Shown one piece after another: positions 10,801 through 19,800 of a stretch of 64,000 bases of DNA. Below the pieces are notes generated by a model. That model was not told where the DNA came from. It made no database searches and was given only the letters and a program-made list of their open reading frames with translations. The DNA is from Capnocytophaga haemolytica (GTDB lineage Bacteria; Bacteroidota; Bacteroidia; Flavobacteriales; Flavobacteriaceae), in NCBI RefSeq assembly GCF_001553545.1, contig NZ_CP014227.1, positions 2,532,501 to 2,596,500 on the forward strand, given 5' to 3'. Within the stretch, counting starts at the first letter, position 1; every line of letters begins with the position of its first letter. The position numbers were made by a program, and so were the translations under genes.

Positions 10801-13800
10801 GCATTAGTCTCGATGATATAGATAGCACCATCAGTACCGCCGTGGCAGGTTACTGATTGGGTATTCACATCGAAGTTAGGCACCTCACCAGCATTTACTG
10901 TTATCGTCTTAGTAAAGCCTACACAACTTGCTGGTGTAGCTTCGTCGTGTACGTTGATAGTATATACCCCTGCTGTGGTAACATTGATATTCTGAACCGT
11001 AGCTGGTGCCACTATCGTACCACTGGCAGGTGTAGCACCTGCAGGTCCTGTCACGGTAAAGTGATATTTACCTGAACCTTTCTTCACTTCTATTTTGATA
11101 GCACCATCAGGTGGTGTATTACAAGAGATGTGCTTATCAACACTCAACTCTACCTCTAAGGTTGGGCTGAGTACATAACCACCTGGGTAAGTGTATTCAC
11201 AACCTGTAGCTTTTTCACGTATTCTCACGTCGTAAGTGGTAGGCACTAAGCCTGTGAATACGTTACTTGCTTGCCAAGAAACACCGCCATCGATAGTATA
11301 CTCGTAGTTGCCAAGCTCAGTAGGTGGGGCATCGGTATTAGGACTTGCTGGTGCTTTAGCCTGTGGCCATACTTTCAAGCCGAGGGTTGTGCTACAAGTT
11401 TCGCCTTCTATACGGTTGATCTTAGGTGAAGGTGGTACCACAAAGGTATGCTGCTTCACGTCGGTACAGCCATACTGGTCAGTAACGGTGATATTCACTG
11501 TTACATTCTTTGCAGGGTCTGGATGTACTGGTGCATTTGCAATATTGCTACGTGGCACTGTCAAAGTAGGTGCTGTGCTTGCTGCTATTGGGTTGACAAA
11601 GTCAGCTGGATTTGCAGGCTCTACCTTGTAAGTATACTTACCGCCACCACCATTGGCTTTAATATCTATTGTACCATCAGTAGCACAAGTGATATTGGTA
11701 GTTGCTGTGAAAGTAAGTGTCAATGGCGACAGTACTTTTATTTCCACATCACGGCTACCCCACTGACAAGCATTAGGTGTATTTTCCCTAATGACCACGT
11801 AGTAAGTACCCGCGGCTAAGTTTGCTGGCACTGGGGCTACGAAGGTGTCAGGCACTCCTGCGGCAAGGAATGGTCGAGGACCTCCTGTTGCCATTACAGG
11901 ACCTGGTGTTGTGCCTAAGCCTGGCGTTTTCTGATGGATTGTCCAGTTGTAGGTTGCATTTGCTGGAAGGCTTGTATAGCTTGCACTACGTGTTACTGTG
12001 ATAGTAAGCTGACCGCCAGTGGTTGTACCTGCACATAAGTGCTTAGGTTCAGTAGTTACGGTAACCGCTGGTGTAGCCACTCCTTCATATATATCTTTTT
12101 CACTAACTGCAATACAGCCATAACTATCTTTTACCTCAAATAGGTAAGTTCTACCTACGATGAGATTGTTAAATGTATAGGTTCTATTTGGTGTAGGTGT
12201 TGTTGGCTCCCAAGCACCACCGTTAACACGGTATTGGAATGGTGGGTTACCTTCACCTGCTGGAACAGTTACTGTTGCATTAAAGCCTGCTGGTGCGTGT
12301 GCACAACCATTGGTAAAGGTAGGTACTGTTGTTGACACTGTTACCCCTTTGATAGGACCTGGCACGACGTAAGCTGCCATTTGAGCTGTACAGATTGCAG
12401 GGTCAGTAGCACAGTTGCCGCCCTTAGTGATGGTCTTTAACTGTAATATTACCGAAGTACCTGGCGTATAACCACTACCTACAGGTATGTTGGTGTTGGC
12501 GCCTGTTACTGCGTGCCAAGAAGTACCGTTATCTACACTATAACACAAATCATAACGTGCGGTGTAGTTCGTGTAGTCAGCTGGCTTGATATGAACTGTT
12601 AAGCCTATGGCTGTTGTACCTGTAGTTGTACATTGCCCTGTGCCTGCTGTAACGCTAAGTGTACCTTCAAGGACTGGGAAGTCGGCAAGGGTGATAGTTT
12701 TATTTACCACACAACCATACTTATCGGTTACACCTATTGAATAGCTACCTGCCGCTAAGTTATTAATAGTGTAGGTGCGTGTGTTGATACCTCCAAAGGT
12801 TTGAGGTGTTGCCCCGCCTGTTACGGTAACTGTAAAGGTAGTATCGCCTTTGATGTTATTCAAGGTTATCTTACCATCGGCACTACCGTTACAAGAAGGT
12901 TCAACCTTCGTAAGGGTAAAGTCAACATCATCCGCTTTATTAACGGTTACTGTAGAGGTCTTAGTACAATCGCCTGACTTAACGTATATTTCATAGTTTT
13001 TAGAAGTACCTGCAAAGACGGGTACTGTAATGCTATTTGCAGCACCATAAACAGGGGCACCTGCTGTACCCGCTTCTTTAAAGGCATATTGATAAGTGCC
13101 ATTACCACCTGTAGCAGTTACTGTAATCTTACCTGCTACACAACTTACTGGCACTACCGAGGTATTTACATCAAGCTTGCCATCAATAGTAACGGTTGTA
13201 CTGCTTTCACAGCCATACTGATCTATTACCCTAATGGTATGAGTACCTTGGCTTAAGCCGTTGAACCTATAGTTTGTTGCACCTGCAGTAAGTGTTATAG
13301 AGGTACCGCCATCTATCTGTAACTTATAGCCATCGTTACCGTCGATATTCTTCACTTCTATCCAGCCATCATTATTACCTGAATAGCATCCTACTTTTTC
13401 AGTATTAAAGGTTACTAGTTTAGGCTCTCGCACGGTGAAGGAACCTGTAGTAGTAGCCACACAACCATTAGCATCTTTCACTACAAAGCTACCACTTGCT
13501 GGTGCTGTGATATCAAACATTGGTGAACTTTGTGTCATAGGAGCTCCGCCGCCTGCTGGGTGCCAAGTATAGGTATATGCTGGTGTACCTCCCACAGTTG
13601 TAAGAGTTACTCTTGCAACTTTATTGTTCGAACACATTGCTGGTGTAGTTATGGTAGCTGTAAGACTCAATGGGTTAGGTTGAGTAATATTAACTGTCTT
13701 GGTAACCACACAACCACGGTTTTCAAACACAATGGTATTGCTACCAGGTTGCAAGTTGTCTATCTCTATTGTAGCTGCTGTAAGGTTTTGCAGTGCTGGG

Positions 13801-16800
13801 CGAGCTACATTGTTTACCTTGATATTATAAGTGCTGCCACTGCTTCCTATGTTTTCTACCTTGAATTTTACCTTACCAGTATTAGTACCATTACAAGTAG
13901 CGTTGGTTTGACCCTCTTGTGTCACTTTAAACTCGTGACCAGTAGGTACATTCACTGTTATTTCTTTTTCAAGCCAACAAGTTTCAGGTTCTTGGAACGC
14001 TTTAATATCATCTACCAAGAAGTCGCAACCATATCCTGTAAAGTTTTTATTACGTATACGTATCTTTACCGAACTTGTTCCTGCAACATTAGTAGACTCT
14101 CCATCAAACTTTATCCAAGCATCTGGATTTCCTCCATTCTTAGGTATTTTACCAGAATCTTTTCTAAATAGTACATTATTAGAAGCATCAACTATCTCGA
14201 ATGTTAATTCAGGGTCTTCTGGTAATTTTCCTTGTGGAGAAGGTATGCTATTGTCTTGGAATAAATTGTATATCCAGAGTTCAAATTTTATCTTCCTTGT
14301 TGGATCTACATCATTCACTAATTTTTCATAGAGAATATCATTAGTTCCTGGCTGTCCGTCTGCCATATCCATATTCATAAAGCGGTCAGTATCGCCTAAT
14401 ACTGTACCAGCAGCGTAATGACGTGAGTTTGGTTGTGTCCAACTACCAGGAAAAACATTAATCATAAGTGCTTGTGACTTACGATTAACAATACCATAAC
14501 CATTGTGATTTACCAAGCAATCTCTTGTTGTAGGACAGTTTTGGAAACATTGCAATTCTATTGTTGCCAAAGGATCTATTTCACCTAAACAAGCCTCTGC
14601 TCCAAAACCAAAATCCTCATCTATTAACATTGAGTTTGCTGGTAGAACGGTATTTCTATACTTAATAGTAGCCGTATAAGTACCAGGGGTAAGCCCTGAA
14701 ATGGTGCCCGTAGTACCAGAGGCTACCTTACCACCTATGTGGTATTCAAAGTTGTAACTACCTGGAGTTCCTGTAAAGCGCACAGTAGCCTTACCTTCAC
14801 AATCGTAATCAACGATAGTTTGGGTAACAACAGGGTCAGCTATCTTGGGTGGTACGGTTACCGTAAGCTGTTTTTCACAGCCTTTGGCATCACGTATGGT
14901 TACAGTATGTGTGCCAGCTGGTACCCATACTTCTTTGTTACTGCTAAAATTACCACCAAAACTGTATTGGTAAGGTGGTGTACCACCTTTCACGTTCGAG
15001 ATACGCACTTTTGCCTTGTCAGCATTGGCACCAGAGCCACAGCCTATAAGCCCTGCTACGGCAGCAAAGCCAACTAATGGCTCTGGTTCTCTTATCACAA
15101 TAGTAGTAGTCGTTTCACAGCCTTTGGCATCTACTATTTTTAACGTATGTGTTCCCACAGCTATACCTGTAAGAGTAATTTGCCCATTGCTCATACCCTT
15201 TGGTGTAGTGCCTATAAAGAGATTATAAGGTGCAGTACCTCCTGTTATAGTAACTTTAGCCTCACCATTACCAGCTCCATTACATTTAATATCTGTAGTA
15301 GTAACTGTAACGGTAGGAGCCGCAGGTTCTGTAAGAGTAGCAGAAGCTGTTACTTTACATCCTTTGCTGTCAGTTACCTCAAAGGTATAGGTGCCAGCAG
15401 TAGCCGTTTCATAAGAAATAACCCCCGTAGGAGGCACTGGAGTTGCCCCTTGTACTTGGGTAGTTCCTCTTCTAATAATGTAGGTATATGGTGGGTAGCC
15501 ATCCTTTACTGTCAAAGTGATCTTACCATTCTTATTAGCTGCTGTACAGAAAATATCTTTAATAACTACTGCTCCTCCTACTGTTTGTATTTTATTCTTT
15601 ACTTCAAAATTATAAGTAGCACTACAGCCGTTCTTACCTATCACCTCAGCAGTATAATTGCCTGCTGACAAACCTGTAAATACGTAAGTATCTGAAGGGT
15701 TGTTAGGTGATTTTACAATTCCATTTAACTTATAGGTATACGGAGCTTCTGAACCCCCTCCTGTCACAGTTACTTTTACAGCCACCTTAGCAGTGGGAGC
15801 TGCACAGTAATCAGAGCCAGTAGCGTTTTCTTGAAGTGTAAGTGTTTTTGCAGGATTTACCACAACAGTTGTTTTTGCACCCTCACAACCATTGTCATCT
15901 ACTGCCCATACAGTGTAAGTACCTGCAGCATTAACTGTATGTTTATTAGAAGCCTGTGGTCCCGCAAGGCGTGTTGTTCCTCTATAGAAATTGTATTTAT
16001 AAGGTGCTTTACCACCTGTAACTCCTGTTGCTATGAGTTCAAAGGTAGCAGGGCTACAACCTAAGTCACCCCCTTGTACAGTTGGTGCTGTTATAGCTGT
16101 AGGTGCTGAGATATTGACATTCTTTGTAAACTTACAAGGAGTAGTGTTATTAGCCTCATAGCTAATTACTACGCGGTGATTACCTGGAGCAATATTATTC
16201 CATACAAATGGGTTTGCTGTTTCTCTTACAAAGGCACCTCCATCTTTTGACACATAATAACCCGCAGCAGGAGGGTTAAGCACCCCTATTTGATAACTGC
16301 CCGTACCTGTATTACAAGTCGGCTGCGTAGTTCGTTCTGATGAATCATCTATTTTGAAAGCTCGACCATTGTCTACTTTCACCGTAATGGTCTGGGTGAA
16401 AGGACATATTTCAGGCTGCTGCCATAGGTAGATATCGTCAATAGCCAAGTCATTACCATCAGTCACGTCACTGTATGAGCGAACTACCGCATAAAGCGTG
16501 CCGTGAGTGCCCGGATCAAGCTCAAAGGTTTTTACTGTCCAGTCGTTGGCATTGCGCCAACCACGAATACGAGGGTTGATACGCTCAGAAGCTACACGGC
16601 TGCTACCGTCGAGGATACCAGTTTCGTTGTAGTACAACTCTAAAGCGATATCAGGTGCACCACCTGGGTAGCGACCATCAGTATACGCCAAGAGGTTCAT
16701 CAAGGCAATTGAGAATTTAATCTTCTTATTAGGGAGGATATCAGTAATCTTGCGCTGATAGAGAATTGCTCCATCTCTACCTATGATATCACCAATATTG

Positions 16801-19800
16801 ACCATCAAGTAGCGCCCATCAGGCAAGCCTGTATGGTCGTTAGGGATTACCCACGCACCGTTATTATCAGCACCCAAACTGTGGGTCACCACATATTCAC
16901 CGTCAGCTAAGGTCTTGTGAGGTCCGTAAGAACTCAAGCCGCCTAAAGCATTCTTAGGGGTCTCGCCTGTTTGTAGCTGTAAGTGGTACTTTTTATTAAT
17001 ATACGGTGTACTAGTGTTCTTACCTTGTCCAAATGTTTCATTGAAGAGTACATTAGGAGTAGGGATGGTAGCATCAGAGTAGCGTACCAATACATTATAA
17101 GTACCAGGTGCTAAGTTCTTAAAGTTGTTATCTGTACGCCAAGTAGCACCACCATCTATACTATACTCATAGTTATAGCCCGCTGGCTTATTGATGGTAA
17201 AACTACCTTTACCCTCACAACTGTAGGTTACAGTAGGTTGTTGGAGGTTAGGTTGATCTGGTTTCTTCTTTACCTCTACTTTGATAGGACCTACTTGACA
17301 GCCTGCACCGTCTTTCACGTATAGGTTGTGGGTACCTGCTGGCAGATAAGCACTACGGTTAGTAGTCCACGAGTTACCTCCATCGAAGCTAAACTGGTAA
17401 TTGCCGTCACCGCCCTCTACATTGGTAAAGCGTACTTTAGCTTTATCAGCGTTAGCCCCTGTACCACAACCGATGAGGGACTCTACCCCTGCTGAAGCTA
17501 AGAGGTGGGTGTCAGTTTGTGCAGGAACGGTTACGGTCTTAGGACTTAGCTCGCAAGTATTGCTACCATATTTATAGCGTACCTTCACCGTATGCGATCT
17601 GCCAGAGGCTACCCCAGGAAACTCGTTACCGCTTTGGTAAGTCCCGTTGTCAAGACTATATTCAAAAGTGAAGTTATAGCCTGTAGGGTTGGTGGTGGTT
17701 ACCACTATCTTAGCGGTAGCCCCACACTGGGTAGGCACATAGTTAGCAGTAAAGGAAGGCTCAGCAATCTTCTTAATAGTAACGGCAGCAGTAGTCACCT
17801 TACAGCCATTCTGATCTACCACTTCAAAGGAGTAAGTACCTGCAGTGGTGATGGTGAAGTCTGTATAGCCATTTTTATATGTTTGTCGCGAAGTTCCACC
17901 AGGTCTCATCACTACATTATAGCCTGTTGTAGCGTGAGGCGTTCCCCCTGTGACTGTTACACGTACAGAGCCCTGACCCCCACACATAATATCTTGTAGT
18001 ACAGAGGCAGTAGCTTGTATGTCGGTAGTTTTAGCCACTGTCACGCGCTGGGTGAGTGAACAACCATCGTCGGTTTTTGCTTCAACGATGTAAGCACCGT
18101 TGTTCAAACCTGTTTTGGTGTAATCCACACTATTGGTTTTTGTAGGACCATCGACGATATCCTTAGTGGCGTTATCTCTTTTGATGGTATACGTAATAGG
18201 TGGATAAGGGTTGCCCTCAAGTTGTATACGGATACTACCTTGACTAGTAGAACAGTTCATCGGTTTAGTAGTAACCACCAAGTTAGGCGTACGTTTATCT
18301 ATTTGTACGGTTTCCTCAAAGATACAAGGAGAGTAAGTAGCCGTAGTAGTGAGCTCTTGTTTGATCTTTACCGTATAAGTACCTGGGTTATCAATAGTAA
18401 ACTCACTGCTATCTTGGTAGTTTTTCAACATTGAAGTACCTTGATAAAGCGCAAACTTATAATTAGTAGGTACATTATTGATTTTGATAGTACCTTTTTT
18501 AGTACAGATAATATCGCGCTTATCTACTTGAGGTCTTATATCATTCTTAGTAATAGTGAAGTAGTGGGTAGCCACACACTGCCCTGGATTGTAGGTGATT
18601 TCCACACGGTAGTCGCCCCTATCTCGCAGCGATACGTTAGGACCTGTGGCAACATCCTGCCAAGTACAGCCGTATTCATTGCGTACTGGGCAGTCCTTAG
18701 GGTGTGAAGATGGCACAGTACAATTCACACGCTTCTGCCATTTATAGCTGACAGCGTTATTCACCCTACCACTGAGGCTGATTTCTGCTCTAGCATTAGC
18801 CCCACACAAGTAGATCTGTGGGTAATCCAAGCCATCGTTGGCACACTTGAATACCTCACCATTGATTCTCTTATCGTTGATATATTTTGAGATAGGGTTG
18901 TTAAGTACCTCTTCGTAGTATTTTACAGTGATCTCTTCAGGAGCATTCACACAACCAGGTTTTGTTTTGTCCACTCTGTAGACCCCAGGCTCAGACACCT
19001 CTAAAGTCTGCTTTGTTCCTAATACTTGGGTAGAGCCTTTTTTAGTCCAACGGTAAGTATCGAAGCCATTACCTGCTGTGATGGTCACCTTGCCTTTACA
19101 GAGCACTTCAGTACGCTCAGCCACACAGTTGCTTAGGTCAACCACCACATTCGAAGGACCTTCCTCACGGGTAGAACAGTCGACCCCATTATAGCTCTGG
19201 GCTGTAAATTGTTTTTTATCCTCTTTACCTTTCCCTGTAGCCACCGCTTGATTCTTAATCACATTAGAGCAGGCGTCAATATACCTACTACAATCAGATG
19301 CTGCCTTTACTGAGAAGCGTATTTGGTGCCAAGCGTGGTCTTCACGGCTCACCAAAGAATTAGGTATCCTAAAGGTGAGTTCGTGGTTAGCGACATTGTA
19401 GCTCACATCTGCAGCAGTCATCCCTGGACTATTAGGAAATTGATAGTTAGCCGTAGCAGGGTCGAAGTCGATAGTAGAAGGCAGTTTATCAGTGATCACC
19501 ATTCCTTCTACATCATCTGCCCCTGTATTTCTAAACTGTAATTGATATACTAAAGGTGTTCCTTTTTGTATTTGTTGACCTGTGATATTTTGGTTTGACG
19601 TATTCCAAACAGTTTTCACCAATTCCACCTCAGGGCGCATTACCTCAATACTAAAGGCAAACATAAAAGGGTTGTAAGCATCAGAGCACCCACCTTCTGC
19701 GGTAAGCTTGATTTGTACAGAAGTAGTGGTATTGTCTAAGATATGATTCCCAGAGTTGGGTACATCAGCAATCCCCGCATCAAAACCAAAGAGGTTCTCA